A stretch of 64,000 bases of DNA from Pseudomonas sp. KU43P (GCF_033095865.1 NZ_AP019365.1:4127501-4191500); one strand, 5' to 3'. Positions 1-9,086 are shown, counted from the stretch's first letter. Notes: generated by a model not told the origin, from the letters alone. Numbers and translations: made by a program.

Positions 1-535
1 GGTGCGCATGGCCCAGGGTTGCCGCCAAGCCCAGCTCGATCGGCCCCAGGCGAGTGCCGGCAACCATCACCTGCTCGCCCTTGCGGGTTTCCTGGCCCTG
101 AGGGCGAACGTTCTGGTCAAGCTGCAGGGGCTCGAGGAAGCGCACCCGGCCATCGTCCAGCACTTCGGTGTTTTCCTGCATCTCCACGCAATCGGCACCG
201 GCAGGCAACGGCGCACCCGTGAAGATCCGAGCGCAGGTACCCGGCTGCAGGGGCTCGGGGGCATGGCCGGCAAAGATCCTCTGGCTGACCGGCAATGGTT
301 CACCCAGGTGATCGCCCAGGCGCAGGGCATAACCGTCCATGGCGCTGTTCGGCCACGGCGGCAGGTCGAGCGAGGCGATCAGGTCGGTTGCCAGCACTCG
401 GCCCTCGGCCTCGGCCAGGCAAACCTGCTCAATGTCCTTGATCGGTGCGGCTTCAGCCAGTGCCAGCAGGCGCTCCAGAGCTTCTTCCACCGGCATCAGC
501 GGGCGGGCTTGCGGCGCCTCAGCCACGGCTGTCAC
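1..535 (-). CDS. moeA: Molybdopterin molybdenumtransferase MoeA (N-terminal part, cut by window edge)
   Basis: MoeA inserts molybdate into adenylylated molybdopterin in the last step of molybdenum cofactor synthesis, in the cytoplasm. Reading the minus strand from a GTG at 535 gives an open frame to the window edge. It contains the family motif SAMDGYAL near residue 65, preceded by LPPWPN, and the segment ARIFTGAPLPAGAD near residue 105, both typical of MoeA. The last 17 bases of moaB overlap the start of this gene, so the two are translationally coupled in the order moaB-moeA. The GTG start is chosen because it lies at the end of moaB; a GTG three codons later and an ATG at codon 14 are alternatives. 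The C-terminal two thirds lie outside the window. Confidence 0.93.
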   Translation of the reverse strand, partial: MTAVAEAPQARPLMPVEEALERLLALAEAAPIKDIEQVCLAEAEGRVLATDLIASLDLPPWPNSAMDGYALRLGDHLGEPLPVSQRIFAGHAPEPLQPGTCARIFTGAPLPAGADCVEMQENTEVLDDGRVRFLEPLQLDQNVRPQGQETRKGEQVMVAGTRLGPIELGLAATLGHAH

Positions 536-1058
536 AGGCCGCCACCTGCTTCAGGTGAGCAACGAAGTTGCACGGGCGATGGCGGGCGTCGAGCTGTTCG
601 GCGAGGATGCCGTCCCACCCGGTGCGCACGGCATTGGTAGAGCCCGGCAGGCAGCACACCAGGGTGCCGTTGGCGAGGCCGGCCAAGGCACGCGATTGCA
701 CAGTGGAGGTGCCGATGTCGGCCACGGAAATCTGCCGGAACAGCTCACCAAAGCCGTCAACCTGCTTGTCCAGCAGGCAGGCCACGGCTTCCGGCGTGCT
801 GTCTCGGCCAGTAAACCCGGTACCGCCGGTGATCAGCACCACCTGCACGCTGTCATCAGCAATCCAGGTGGCGACCTGGGCGCGGATCTTGTACAGGTCG
901 TCTTTGAGCAGCACGCGGTCTGCCAGCTGGTGCCCTGCGGCGCTCAGGCGGTCGACGAACATCTGGCCGGAGGTATCGATTTCGAAGGTACGGGTATCGC
1001 TGACCGTCAGCACGGCGATGTTCAGCGCCACGAAGGGAGTATCTGCCTTGGCTTTCAT
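519..1058 (-). CDS. moaB: Molybdenum cofactor biosynthesis protein MoaB
   Basis: A 179-residue protein of the MoaB/Mog family, which adenylylates molybdopterin before molybdate insertion by MoeA. The MPT-binding signature ITGGTGFTGRD is present at about residues 76-86, and the C-terminal half carries LPGSTNAVRTGWDGIL, another conserved part of the fold. Length is usual for the family. It overlaps moeA by 17 bases on the same strand, so the pair acts in consecutive reactions from one transcript. The ATG is followed by a Lys- and Ala-rich start that fits related proteins. Confidence 0.96.
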   Translation of the reverse strand: MKAKADTPFVALNIAVLTVSDTRTFEIDTSGQMFVDRLSAAGHQLADRVLLKDDLYKIRAQVATWIADDSVQVVLITGGTGFTGRDSTPEAVACLLDKQVDGFGELFRQISVADIGTSTVQSRALAGLANGTLVCCLPGSTNAVRTGWDGILAEQLDARHRPCNFVAHLKQVAACDSRG

Positions 1059-1232
1059 GAGTGTCCGTCGCAGGAGAAGGGAATGCCGGCATTTATATCA
1101 CAGCAGATGCCAGGCCAGCCCTGCAGATCCAGGTCAATAACCCAGTGACAGAGCTATGCTGAACTGCAAAGGAACTTGCGTAGACGCCCTGCGTCATAAA
1201 GTCATCTAGCACCATCGCATTGGAGAAACACG

Positions 1233-1454
1233 ATGATTCAACGGACTCTTCCCGCCTTCTTCCTCGCCCTCGGCCTTGGCGCCCTTGCTGGCTGCTCCTC
1301 GCCGAGCGTGATTACCTTGAACGACGGTCGCGAGATTCAGGCTGTGGACACCCCGACCTTCGATGAGGACTCTGGTTTCTATGAATTCGAGCAGCTCGAT
1401 GGCAAGCGCACGCGCCTCAACAAGGACCAGATTCGCACCGTGAAAGAGCTCTGA
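1233..1454 (+). CDS. YgdI/YgdR-type (DUF903) small lipoprotein
   Basis: A 73-residue precursor with a classical lipoprotein signal: hydrophobic stretch, lipobox LAGC and acylated Cys at residue 21. The mature part of about 50 residues has the short SH3-like fold sequence of the YgdI/YgdR family (VITLNDGREIQA, then YEFEQLDGKRTRLNKDQI). It is expected to be anchored in an envelope membrane; Ser-Ser after the Cys favours the outer membrane. The cellular role of this family is not established. It has its own promoter region, divergent from moaB, and is followed by a hairpin and a tRNA gene. Confidence 0.88.
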   Translation: MIQRTLPAFFLALGLGALAGCSSPSVITLNDGREIQAVDTPTFDEDSGFYEFEQLDGKRTRLNKDQIRTVKEL

Positions 1455-1475
1455 TTCGAGCCCGGTTTTGAGCCT

Positions 1476-1499
1476 AAGCCCTTTTAACAACAAGGGCTT
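1476..1499 (+). terminator. Hairpin after the lipoprotein gene
   Basis: An 8-bp inverted repeat (AAGCCCTT/AAGGGCTT) with an 8-base loop lies 21 bases after the lipoprotein stop codon. There is no T-run after it, so it may be a weak or partial terminator or an mRNA-stabilising hairpin. Confidence 0.5.
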
Positions 1500-1535
1500 G
1501 CGCTCGAAAAAGCGATGCAGTAGGATTTCGTTCAT

Positions 1536-1612
1536 CGGAGTGTAGCGCAGCCAGGTAGCGCGTCTCGTTCGGGACGAGAAGGCCGCAGGTTCGAATCCTG
1601 TCTCTCCGACCA
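1536..1612 (+). tRNA. tRNA-Pro (anticodon CGG)
   Basis: A complete 77-base cloverleaf can be drawn by eye: acceptor CGGAGTG/CTCTCCG, D arm GCGC/GCGC, anticodon stem TCTCG/CGAGA around the loop TTCGGGA (anticodon CGG, proline), T arm GCAGG/CCTGT around TTCGAAT, and an encoded 3' ACCA. The sixth acceptor pair is a U-U opposition. A strong terminator follows directly. Confidence 0.96.
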
Positions 1613-1621
1613 AATCCTGAT

Positions 1622-1650
1622 AAAAAAGCCCGCCATGCGCGGGCTTTTTG
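1622..1650 (+). terminator. Rho-independent terminator after tRNA-Pro
   Basis: The stem AAAAAAGCCCGC/GCGGGCTTTTT has a 4-5 base loop and ends in a T-run, starting about 10 bases after the tRNA. The A-run on the other side means it could also work for minus-strand transcripts. Confidence 0.93.
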
Positions 1651-1712
1651 TTGTGCCTGACAAATATGCCGGGCACACCGCGAGATGGCCCGCGGTGTGC
1701 CCGGCGTATTTT

Positions 1713-3329
1713 TCAGGCCGTCAGGCGCGAAGTCACTTCACCCAGTTGGCCCGACAACCCGTGCAAACGGTGACCTGCCTGTTCGGTATGCTGCACGGCT
1801 TCCTGGTTGGCCGTGGCGATGCGGGTGATCTCGATCAGGTTGCGTGATATGTCTTCGGCGACGCTGGTCTGCTCTTCGGCCGCGGTGGCTATCTGCCGGT
1901 TCATGTCGCGAATCGCCTCCACCGCCATGGTGATGCGCTGCAGCATCTGCCCCGCCTGCTCCACCTGCTCGGCGCCCTCCTCGCTACGCTGCTGCCCGCT
2001 CTCGATGGCCTTGACCGCTTCCAGTGCACCCGACTGCACCGCCTCGATGATCTGGTGGATTTCGGCAATCGAGGCCGCCGTGCGCTGGGCCAGGTTACGC
2101 ACCTCGTCGGCAACCACCGCAAAGCCACGCCCGGCCTCACCGGCACGGGCCGCTTCGATGGCAGCGTTGAGCGCCAGCAGGTTGGTCTGCTCGGCAATGC
2201 CGCGGATCACTTCCAGCACCTTACCGATGCGCGAGCTGTCGCTCTCCAGGTCTCGGATCACCGCTGCGGTACCGGCGATTTCACGGTTGACCGCGCCGAT
2301 GATGTCGATGGTCTGCTGCATCACCTGTTCACCCGCCTGGGCGCTGTGGTCGGCATCATCGGCGGCACGTGCAGCCTGCGCTGCGTGACGGGCCACCTCC
2401 TGAGCGGTGGCGGACATCTCGTGCATGGCCGTGGCCACCTGGTCGGTACGCTGGAACTGGTCATGGGTGCCACGGGCCATGTCACCGGCGATGCTGCGTA
2501 ATTGACCACTGGCGCCCTCCAGCTCTTGAGCGTTGTCCTTGAGCCGGCCCACGGTATCGGCAAGGAAATCGCGCAGGGTATTGGCGGCGCGCGCCAGACG
2601 GCCCAGTTCATCCTCGCGACGGCTGTCGACACGCTCGGCAAAGCGGCCCTGGCTTAGTTGCGCGACGTACTCGATCAGGTCGCGAATCGGCTCGATCAGG
2701 CTGCGGTTGACCCGCCACAAGCTGAGCAAGCCCACCAGCAACGCTGAACCGAGCATCACCAGCACACCCAGCCATACCGTGCGTTCGGCTGTGGCGTTGA
2801 TGCTGTCGGCGCGTGTGCGGGCATCAGCACGCAGTTGCTCGACCAGCGCGCTCATCTGTTCGCTGGCTGCGCGGTCGACGCCTTTGACGGCCTGGTCACC
2901 CACTACCGGGTCACCCCCGGCAGCCAGAAACGCCTGGCGCCCCTGTTCATAGGCCAGGCCCAGTTGCCGGTGGCTGTCACGCAGCTGCTGCAACGGTGCC
3001 TTCAGAGCGCCATCGCTGCTGTCGATCAATTTCCCGAGCAATTGCTGAACCTGCTGCTCACGCGCCTGGAACTGCTGCCAGTATTTGTCCAGCTCCGCCG
3101 GCTGACGCCCACGCAGCAGAACGTTCTTCCATTCCTGGACCTGGATCTTGAACTGCAGGTTGGCCTCGTCGATGGTTTGTGAAGCCCGCAGCGGCCCATC
3201 CACCAGCTCGGCGTAACCGCGCACGCTGGAGGACAGAAACTGGAAACACACCAGGGCGATCAGCAGCATCGCCACCAGGCTGGCGCCGAGCAGGGTGAGA
3301 ATTTGCACTCTGAGGGATTTACGCAACAT
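1713..3329 (-). CDS. Methyl-accepting chemotaxis protein (helical periplasmic sensor, HAMP, MCP signalling domain)
   Basis: A 538-residue transmembrane chemoreceptor. TM1 spans about residues 8-30. A mostly helical periplasmic domain of roughly 160 residues follows, in the length class of a four-helix bundle sensor. TM2 is near residues 190-210, then comes a HAMP domain, a long coiled coil and the highly conserved hairpin tip [19 protein letters not shown] with [17 protein letters not shown]. It would pass ligand signals to CheA/CheW. No CheR-binding C-terminal pentapeptide is seen. The ATG at 3329 is preferred over upstream ATGs because it places a basic residue run directly before TM1. The ligand cannot be read from the sequence. 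Confidence 0.93.
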   Translation of the reverse strand: MLRKSLRVQILTLLGASLVAMLLIALVCFQFLSSSVRGYAELVDGPLRASQTIDEANLQFKIQVQEWKNVLLRGRQPAELDKYWQQFQAREQQVQQLLGKLIDSSDGALKAPLQQLRDSHRQLGLAYEQGRQAFLAAGGDPVVGDQAVKGVDRAASEQMSALVEQLRADARTRADSINATAERTVWLGVLVMLGSALLVGLLSLWRVNRSLIEPIRDLIEYVAQLSQGRFAERVDSRREDELGRLARAANTLRDFLADTVGRLKDNAQELEGASGQLRSIAGDMARGTHDQFQRTDQVATAMHEMSATAQEVARHAAQAARAADDADHSAQAGEQVMQQTIDIIGAVNREIAGTAAVIRDLESDSSRIGKVLEVIRGIAEQTNLLALNAAIEAARAGEAGRGFAVVADEVRNLAQRTAASIAEIHQIIEAVQSGALEAVKAIESGQQRSEEGAEQVEQAGQMLQRITMAVEAIRDMNRQIATAAEEQTSVAEDISRNLIEITRIATANQEAVQHTEQAGHRLHGLSGQLGEVTSRLTA

Positions 3330-3412
3330 CGCGGATCTCGGGAACAAGAAGGTAGGAAACGGCGTGCTGTTGGCAGCGCCGCGACAGACATCCATGTCCT
3401 CGTTCACAGGCC

Positions 3413-3442
3413 AAAAAAAAGCTGCCATCAATCGATAGCAGC
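3413..3442 (-). terminator. Terminator downstream of the ABC transporter gene
   Basis: On the minus strand the hairpin GCTGCTATCG...TGGCAGC is followed by a run of eight Ts. It lies about 80 bases after the ABC transporter stop codon and ahead of the chemoreceptor gene, so the two genes are probably separate transcripts. Confidence 0.88.
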
Positions 3443-3520
3443 CAGGTCGAGCACTTACGCAACAGTTGAGGCCCATACTCTCAGGCAATTGCTACAGAAA
3501 TGTTACAAATTGGCGATGGA

Positions 3521-5284
3521 CTAAGCGTTGCTGAACTGCAACGCGGCCAAGCGCGCATACAAGGGATTCTCCTCGATCAATTGGCGATGGCTGCCCACTG
3601 CCACCACGCGACCTTTGTCGATGACGGCAATACGATCGGCATGCTGCACCGTGGCCAGGCGATGGGCGATAACCAGCGTGGTACGGCCAGCCATCAGGCT
3701 GGGCAGTGCCTGCTGGATCAGGTATTCGCTCTGCGCATCGAGGGCGCTGGTGGCTTCGTCGAGCAGCAGGATGGGAGCATCCACGAGCAACGCACGGGCA
3801 ATCGCCAGGCGTTGCCGCTGGCCGCCCGACAAACCGACGCCGCCCTCCCCCAGCAACGTCTGGTAGCCCTGTGGCAACTGGCGGATGAATTCGTCGGCGT
3901 GGGCGCCCCGTGCGGCCGTCTCGACTTCGGCCAGGCTTGCCTCGGGCCGGCCATAGCGGATGTTGGCTTCGACGGTGCCACGAAACAGCGCGGGGTTCTG
4001 CGCCACCAGGGCGAACTGCCGGCGCAGGTCGCTGGGTTCCAGCGCAGTGATCGGCAGGCCGTCGAGAAGAATGCGCCCTTGCTGCGGGTCGTAGAAGCGC
4101 AGCAACAGGTCGAACAAGGTCGATTTGCCGGCTCCCGAAGGCCCGACCAGCGCCAGAGTCTGGCCCGGTTCGATAGCCAGGCTGAGGTTGTCGATGGCGG
4201 CAACCGAAGGCCGCGACGGATAGGCAAACACCACGTGCTGCAACTCGATACGCCCGCCTTCGTGCGGGCGCTCCAGCGTCACCGCCACCTCGGGGGCAAG
4301 GATTGCACTGCGCGCCGCCAGCAACTCAGCGATGCGTTCAGCCGCGCCAGCAGCGCGCTGCAGCTCGCCGATCACTTCGCTGAGGGTTCCGCAGGCACTG
4401 CCGACGATCAGGCTATAGAACACGAATGCTGCCAGGTCACCTGCGGAGATGCGCCCGGCGATCACGTCCATGCCGCCGACCCACAACATAACCCCCACCG
4501 CACCCAGCACCAGCACGATCACCAGGGTAATCAGCCAAGCACGCTGGGTGATACGCCGCCGGGCCACGGCAAACGCCGCCTCCACCGCCTCGGCGAACAG
4601 CGTCTGGTCCCGCGCCTGGTGGTTGTAGGCCTGCACGGTCTTGATCTGCCCCAGGGTTTCGGCCACGTAGCTGCCCACGTCCGCCACCCGATCCTGGCTT
4701 TGCCGCGACAGCCTGCGCACGCTGCGGCCAAACAGCAGGATCGGCGCAAGCACCAGCGGAAGGGCCAGCACCACGATGCTGGTGAGCTTGACGTTGGTGA
4801 TGAACAGCAGCACCACCCCGCCGATCACCATCAAACCATTGCGCAGAAACATCGACAGCGACGAGCCGATCACCGATTGCAGCAACGTGGTGTCGGTGGT
4901 CAGCCGCGACTGGATCTCCGAACTGCGGTTGTCCTCGAAGAAACCGGGGTGCAGTCCCACCAGATGGTCGAACACGGCTCGGCGGATATCGGCCACACAG
5001 CGCTCGCCGATCCATGAAACCAGGTAGAAACGGCTGAAGGTGCCGATCGCCAGCGCCAGTACCAGCACCAGGAACAGGCCAATGGTCTGGTTGAGCTGGT
5101 GCGCCGAGCGCGTCATGAAGCCTTGGTCGACCAGCAGGCGTATGCCCTGGCCCATGGACAGAGTGATGGCTGCGGTGACCACCAGGGCAAGCAAAGCCAG
5201 CAACGCCTGGCGGCGGTAAGGGCGAATGAATTGCCAGCCCAGGCGCAGAGCGCGGCGTTGGCGAGTGGAAACCGGTTCGGGCAT
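3521..5284 (-). CDS. ABC transporter, fused permease and ATPase (MsbA-like exporter half)
   Basis: A 587-residue half-transporter that should act as a homodimer in the inner membrane. The N-terminal part has about six membrane segments (residues 25-300). The ATPase domain carries Walker A GPSGAGKST near residue 381, signature LSGGQ near 485, and Walker B ILLLDEATSALD near 505, then the H-loop IAHRL. It belongs with the MsbA-related bacterial exporters; the substrate is not known. The ATG at 5284 gives a typical cytoplasmic N-terminus (Arg-rich before TM1). An in-frame ATG at 5329 would add 15 residues and cannot be excluded, since neither start has a strong ribosome binding site. Confidence 0.92.
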   Translation of the reverse strand: MPEPVSTRQRRALRLGWQFIRPYRRQALLALLALVVTAAITLSMGQGIRLLVDQGFMTRSAHQLNQTIGLFLVLVLALAIGTFSRFYLVSWIGERCVADIRRAVFDHLVGLHPGFFEDNRSSEIQSRLTTDTTLLQSVIGSSLSMFLRNGLMVIGGVVLLFITNVKLTSIVVLALPLVLAPILLFGRSVRRLSRQSQDRVADVGSYVAETLGQIKTVQAYNHQARDQTLFAEAVEAAFAVARRRITQRAWLITLVIVLVLGAVGVMLWVGGMDVIAGRISAGDLAAFVFYSLIVGSACGTLSEVIGELQRAAGAAERIAELLAARSAILAPEVAVTLERPHEGGRIELQHVVFAYPSRPSVAAIDNLSLAIEPGQTLALVGPSGAGKSTLFDLLLRFYDPQQGRILLDGLPITALEPSDLRRQFALVAQNPALFRGTVEANIRYGRPEASLAEVETAARGAHADEFIRQLPQGYQTLLGEGGVGLSGGQRQRLAIARALLVDAPILLLDEATSALDAQSEYLIQQALPSLMAGRTTLVIAHRLATVQHADRIAVIDKGRVVAVGSHRQLIEENPLYARLAALQFSNA

Positions 5285-5490
5285 GACAGCGACCAGGGCA
5301 GCATGGGATAGATGCAGACTACCATTCATCCGCAGGGCCGGTGGCTATAGCCCAACGTTCTAAGGGGGCTCTGGAGCTTTTCCCTGCTTTCTGTTGGACT
5401 GTGGGATGTCCGTGGCACTCAAGCGTCGATGTCACAGGCCGGTCACGGCACAGGTTTACCTTGATATTGGACCTGATGAGGAGACAGTGA

Positions 5491-5664
5491 ATGAGTTTGC
5501 AGCATGGCAGCGACACACCGAAAACCCACGGTACCCCGCAACCCAAGGCCTGTGGTTCGATCATCGACGCCCAGGGCCGTGAGGTTCCGATTACCGAACA
5601 GATGATCCAGCAGGCTTGCAAGAAGCTTGAGGACAGCCGGACCGAGAACGGTCGCAAGGGCTGA
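5491..5664 (+). CDS. Small conserved protein, PA1571-like (57 aa)
   Basis: A 57-residue protein beginning MSLQHGSDTPK and ending DSRTENGRKG, preceded by GAGGAGA at a good distance from the ATG. The central part (GSIIDAQGREVPITEQMIQQACKK shortened here in description) looks like a short conserved motif with a C-terminal amphipathic helix. I recognise it as resembling the small Pseudomonas proteins named after PA1571; their function is unknown. No signal peptide or membrane segment is seen. It has its own terminator, so it appears to be a monocistronic gene. Confidence 0.8.
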   Translation: MSLQHGSDTPKTHGTPQPKACGSIIDAQGREVPITEQMIQQACKKLEDSRTENGRKG

Positions 5665-5680
5665 ACAGCGAATGTTTTGC

Positions 5681-5705
5681 AACCCGGCGCTTGCGCCGGG
5701 TTTTA
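5681..5705 (+). terminator. Rho-independent terminator
   Basis: The stem AACCCGGCGC/GCGCCGGGTT with a TT loop and TTTT tail starts 17 bases after the small gene's stop codon. It faces the pdxB 3' end. Confidence 0.92.
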
Positions 5706-5747
5706 TTGCCATGAAAGCTTGCCTGTCATGGCCTCATCACAAAAGAC

Positions 5748-6890
5748 TCAGACTACTACCCCACCCAACGCACTGACCATCTGCACCAACTGCGGCGCCT
5801 CCCCCCGCACCCGTACCGCCAGCCCTTCAATCTCGCGCCGCGGCGGGTAATGCTTGCGCAGCAGGTCGAACGCCGCCCGTTGCTCGGCAACATCATCGCT
5901 CAGGCTGCGGCGGAAATCGGCATCGTCGCGACGCGGGTCATACACCGCACGGCACAGGGTCGCCAGCGCCCAGCCTAGGTCGGCCTCGCCATCCAGCTCG
6001 ATCTGCGCCAGCGGCGGTCGGGGCAGCAAGTCAGCCAACCGGACTCGTTCTTCTTCACCAAGGAAGCGGCATAGCGCCTGATAGATTTGCGCCGTGCCCC
6101 GCTGGCGGCCATCGAGGCTGTAACCTGCGATATGGGGCGTGGCCAGGGTGCAGAGGTCGGCGAGTTGCAGGTCGACTTGCGGTTCACCCTCCCATACGTC
6201 GAGCACCGCGTGCACGTCTTCACGGTCCAGCAGCAGCTCGCGCAGCGCCATGTTGTGCACCACCGGCCCACGGCTGGCGTTGATCAGCCAGGCCCCGGGG
6301 CGCAAGCGCGCGAGTTGTTCAGCGCCCAGCAGGTGCCAGGTGGGGTGCTCGCCATCACGCTGCAGCGGTGTGTGCAGGCTGATCACGTCGCACTGTTGGA
6401 GGATGGTGTCGAGGCTGACGAAGTCACCGCCTTCGCTAGCCTGGCGCAGTGGGTCGCAGACCAGGACCTTCCAGCCCAGGCCGTGCAGCACGCGCACCAA
6501 CCGGCCCCCCACTTCACCGGCACCGACCACGCCAAAGGTACGCCGGGGCAGCGCCACACCATCCAGGTCGGCCAGGGTCAACAAGCTGCTTAGCACGTAG
6601 TCGACCACCCCGCGAGCGTTGCAGCCCGGTGCGCTGCTCCACTGGATGCCGGCCTCGGCAAAATAGCCCAGGTCCAGGTGATCGGTGCCGATGGTGCAAG
6701 TACCTACGAAGCGCACTTTGCTGCCTTCGAGCAGTTGCCGGTCGACCTTGGTCACCGAGCGCACCAGCAGTACATCGGCCTCTTTGACGCTGGCGGCGTC
6801 GAGGCTCCTGCCTGGGTATCGGCGGATCTCGCCGAAGCCTTCGAAGAAGGCATCGAGCAGCGGGATATTCTCGTCGGCAACTATCAGCAT
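5748..6890 (-). CDS. pdxB: Erythronate-4-phosphate dehydrogenase PdxB
   Basis: PdxB oxidises 4-phospho-D-erythronate in the synthesis of pyridoxal 5'-phosphate. The 380-residue protein shows the D-2-hydroxyacid dehydrogenase plan: N-terminal catalytic domain ([10 protein letters not shown]...), a Rossmann motif [12 protein letters not shown] near residue 122, NASRGPVV near 206, the catalytic-histidine region [11 protein letters not shown] near 255, and the C-terminal dimerisation domain specific to PdxB. Length matches the family. It lies 60 bases after tusA on the same strand, so the two are probably co-transcribed. Confidence 0.97.
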   Translation of the reverse strand: MLIVADENIPLLDAFFEGFGEIRRYPGRSLDAASVKEADVLLVRSVTKVDRQLLEGSKVRFVGTCTIGTDHLDLGYFAEAGIQWSSAPGCNARGVVDYVLSSLLTLADLDGVALPRRTFGVVGAGEVGGRLVRVLHGLGWKVLVCDPLRQASEGGDFVSLDTILQQCDVISLHTPLQRDGEHPTWHLLGAEQLARLRPGAWLINASRGPVVHNMALRELLLDREDVHAVLDVWEGEPQVDLQLADLCTLATPHIAGYSLDGRQRGTAQIYQALCRFLGEEERVRLADLLPRPPLAQIELDGEADLGWALATLCRAVYDPRRDDADFRRSLSDDVAEQRAAFDLLRKHYPPRREIEGLAVRVRGEAPQLVQMVSALGGVVV

Positions 6891-6950
6891 GGCGCTCTCC
6901 TGTCAGGGGAACGCAGTGTAGGCGCTACGACGGGCGTGTTCCAGCGCGGC

Positions 6951-7193
6951 TCAGTCGGCCTTCTTGCGGATCCAGTAGAGGAAGGTGCCGGCCTCTTCCT
7001 GCTGCTGCAGCAGTTCGTGGCCGAGGAAGTTGCAGAACTTAGGGATGTCGCGACGGGTCGAGGGGTCGGTGGCGATGACCTTGAGCAGGCCGCCAGCGGC
7101 CAGGTTGCGAACATGCTGGTGCAGCATCATCACCGGCTCCGGGCAGTTCAGGCCGGTGGCATCGAGGATTGCGTCTGGGGTGAAGTCAGTCAT
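6951..7193 (-). CDS. tusA: Sulfur carrier protein TusA
   Basis: An 80-residue SirA/TusA family protein. The sulfur-accepting cysteine is Cys17 in the motif GLNCPEPVM. In enterobacteria TusA hands persulfide sulfur from IscS toward tRNA 2-thiouridylation and other sulfur routes. Size and CPxP motif are typical. It is followed by pdxB on the same strand. Its upstream side faces the large repeat and insertion sequence region. Confidence 0.96.
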   Translation of the reverse strand: MTDFTPDAILDATGLNCPEPVMMLHQHVRNLAAGGLLKVIATDPSTRRDIPKFCNFLGHELLQQQEEAGTFLYWIRKKAD

Positions 7194-7272
7194 GGGGGGC
7201 TCCGCAAATGATCGCTATTGTGGCGCATAGCGCTGTGCAGACCAATAGCCGCCCGCCCACCGCTGACGCGAT

Positions 7273-7313
7273 GCTTCGCTTTTGCTTTCGCTTTTGCTTT
7301 TGCTTTTGCTTTT
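7273..7313. repeat. GCTTTT-type hexanucleotide tract, outer left end of the palindromic element
   Basis: About six tandem copies of GCTTTT/GCTTTC precede the unique-looking palindrome arm. The reverse complement of this pattern, AGCAAAAGCAAAAG, appears at the outer end of the right arm at 9298, so the simple repeat is part of the palindromic element. Confidence 0.85.
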
Positions 7314-7339
7314 AGCGCGCGATAGCCCAGGCGCCGCAG

Positions 7340-7518
7340 ATTGCGACTTCAGGAGGCCGAGTGGAGGTGACTGGAGGGGGCCGGTGCGCAGCGCCCTTCG
7401 GCGTCAGCCGAAGCGCGAGATGTAGACTTGCGTAGCAAGTCGTAGGCCGCGGAGCCCCCGGAAGGCACCGGAGCGAGGGGACCCCGGAGCGTAGCGCAGG
7501 GGCCGTATGATGGGAGCC
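7340..7518. repeat. Left arm (outer part) of a long inverted repeat
   Basis: These 179 bases are repeated in inverted orientation at 9091-9269 with no gap and about seven mismatches counted by eye. The arm is GC-rich and contains several smaller inverted repeats, such as CTTCGG...CCGAAG. The insertion sequence begins just inside this arm. Confidence 0.93.
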
Positions 7519-7527
7519 ATGTACGGG

Positions 7528-8813
7528 TCACCCTCATGGGTTACAGAAAAGTACACTCACATAGGTAACACCTTGAGTGTCACATAGCCGTCGATAGCAT
7601 CTCGCTCATCGATACGACCGAGGATGATTGGACCGAAAATGACATCCCACGCCCCATCGCCGATCAGCTCCAGCCCAATGAGCTGATGCTTGAGCACATA
7701 GCCAACATAAATCCTCAAACCCCGCCGATTCAAGATGCCACAGCTGTCCGCTGGGTAGCATTCAATGTGACTTGGATAGGCCATTTCAGGCAATTTTTCA
7801 GGATACGGGCGCGGTGAGGGCATATAGCAGGATGCAGGCGTTTTCTGTTTCAGCGCTTCGTGCAAACGCTCGTGATTGTAATGCTGCACGAATCGATCAA
7901 AGTGCTGCTGTTGAGCTTCCCATGCTACCGCTGGTGGCGCTGGAAGAGTGCTCTTAAGAGTTCGATGCATACGTTCATGCCGACCATTTTGCTCAGGCCT
8001 GCCGGGTGCGATTCGTTCAGGAATGATGCCTAGGCGCAGCCACCAGATAGATAACTGGGAAAGGCCTGCACGCCCTTTGCTGGCAAACGGTACGCCATTG
8101 TCGGTTCGAATACGCTCGGGTAAGCCATTTTCACGGAACACCTTGGTAAATACCGCCTGAGTTTCCTGAAAGTTGGTGTTGGGCATGCTGTGGCACGCGA
8201 GCAAGAAGCGGCTGGCGTGGTCCATGATCGTCAGCGGATAGCACCACACTCCAGCACCCGTCAGATATTGCCCCTTGTAGTCGGCGCTAAAGAGCTGGTT
8301 GGGCGTCTCTGCTTTCTCAAGGGGCTTGGGGTAAACCGCCACTCGCTGACGCAGGCGGCGCGGCTTTACGAGTTCTGCTTGCTTCAGGACGTTGTAGATC
8401 GTCGTCTTCGACGGGGGCACCTGATCTGGAAATCGTACCTGTAAAGCAGCCTGGATTTTCTTGGGCCCAGGTTCTGTCTCACCCCGGCCACGCAGCTCAA
8501 TGATTGCCTCACGGACGGTATGAGGGATGCCGCCGTCTTGAGTCAATCGGCGACGGCTGTGCTCCTCCAGCCCTGCCGGGCCTTCCTTTTCATACCGCTC
8601 GATCCACTTGTAGCCGGTCTTCCGGCTTATTTCATAAGCCTGGCACAGGGCGCTGAAGCTGGGCGGCCCCTTGAGATAGTCAGCGATGAAAAGCAATTTC
8701 AGGTCCATAGGTGTTAGCTCTCGCCAAGGCATGGTCAGATCCTCGAAAACCGACCTTGCCAGTTAAAAACTGTCACCTATGTGAGTGAACTGATTTGTAA
8801 CCCATGTGGGTGA
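7528..8813 (-). mobile_element. IS481-family insertion sequence
   Basis: One transposase gene is bounded by imperfect terminal inverted repeats of about 43 bp: 7528-7570 (TCACCCTCATGGGTTACA...) and 8771-8813 (reverse complement TCACCCACATGGGTTACA...). They share the block CACTCACATAGGT. The exact outer ends and the target duplication are not clear: the bases just outside, GTACGGG on the left and GTCATAC on the right, do not give an obvious direct repeat. The element splits the left arm of the palindrome, because matching right-arm sequence resumes on both sides of it. Confidence 0.88.
7557..8732 (-). CDS. IS481-family transposase
   Basis: A 391-residue DDE transposase. Residues 10-130 are the helix-turn-helix DNA-binding region. 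The integrase core follows with Asp151 (FSADYKG), Asp211 (IRTDNG) and Glu247 (GRPEQNGRHERMH); the last two are 35 residues apart, the DD35E spacing usual for this family. The frame is intact, so the element could be active. The start at 8732 has GAGG eight bases upstream; an internal ATG at 8708 is possible. The stop codon lies inside the left terminal inverted repeat. A C-terminal extension of about 90 residues after the core has no function I recognise. Confidence 0.95.
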   Translation of the reverse strand: MPWRELTPMDLKLLFIADYLKGPPSFSALCQAYEISRKTGYKWIERYEKEGPAGLEEHSRRRLTQDGGIPHTVREAIIELRGRGETEPGPKKIQAALQVRFPDQVPPSKTTIYNVLKQAELVKPRRLRQRVAVYPKPLEKAETPNQLFSADYKGQYLTGAGVWCYPLTIMDHASRFLLACHSMPNTNFQETQAVFTKVFRENGLPERIRTDNGVPFASKGRAGLSQLSIWWLRLGIIPERIAPGRPEQNGRHERMHRTLKSTLPAPPAVAWEAQQQHFDRFVQHYNHERLHEALKQKTPASCYMPSPRPYPEKLPEMAYPSHIECYPADSCGILNRRGLRIYVGYVLKHQLIGLELIGDGAWDVIFGPIILGRIDERDAIDGYVTLKVLPM

Positions 8814-8828
8814 GTCATACCGCCAGCC

Positions 8829-8892
8829 TTTTTTGGTTACTTTTTGGGGCGTTTGCCAAAAAGTGACCCGCCGTAAGGGCGGAAAGGTGAAT
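8829..8892. repeat. Left arm (inner part) of the long inverted repeat
   Basis: The segment from TTTTTTGGTTACTTTTTGG to GGGCGGAAAGGTGAAT matches, inverted, 9030-9086. With 7340-7518 it makes the left arm of one palindrome interrupted by the insertion sequence. It also holds its own hairpin CCGCC.TAAG.GGCGG. Confidence 0.88.
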
Positions 8893-9029
8893 GAGCGTCT
8901 CCTTGGCAAATGGATATGCCCGAGTGCATCAAGACCACCGCATGAGCTTTAACCTTTCGCTTATTTCGGGGGCTTTGGGGGGCTGTGGCTTTCAGATCAG
9001 GTGAATATCCAATCGCCGCAGCGGCGCTG
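8893..9029. other. Central loop of the palindromic element
   Basis: This 137-base segment separates the inner arms. It has no convincing coding frame. It contains short G-rich runs (GGGGGCTTTGGGGGGC) and a small inverted repeat CGCCGC.AGCGGCG near 9014-9027. Confidence 0.6.
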
Positions 9030-9086
9030 ATTCACCTTTCCGCCCTTACGGCGGGTTACTTTGGTCGTGGCCAAAGTAACCAAAAC
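9030..9086. repeat. Right arm (inner part) of the long inverted repeat
   Basis: ATTCACCTTTCCGCCC...GTAACCAAAA is the inverted match of 8829-8892, with some differences around the GGCC-containing middle. Confidence 0.88.

Noticed and set aside
1206..1676. Minus-strand 156-residue frame across the tRNA-Pro gene
   Set aside because: It is the antisense of the tRNA and of the lipoprotein gene; the [25 protein letters not shown] text, here only partly quoted, is a well-known artefact of tRNA antisense.
3500..5017. Long plus-strand frame of 505 residues opposite the ABC transporter
   Set aside because: It is a shadow of the true minus-strand gene in GC-rich DNA; the translation is rich in Gln, His and Arg and has no family.
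7273..7313. CRISPR-like or tandem-repeat array
   Set aside because: The units are hexamers without spacers; it is a simple repeat.
7349..7537. 62-residue frame in the left palindrome arm, and its twin at 8985-9260
   Set aside because: Both translate the two inverted copies of the repeat; the similarity follows from the repeat and there is no sign of coding.
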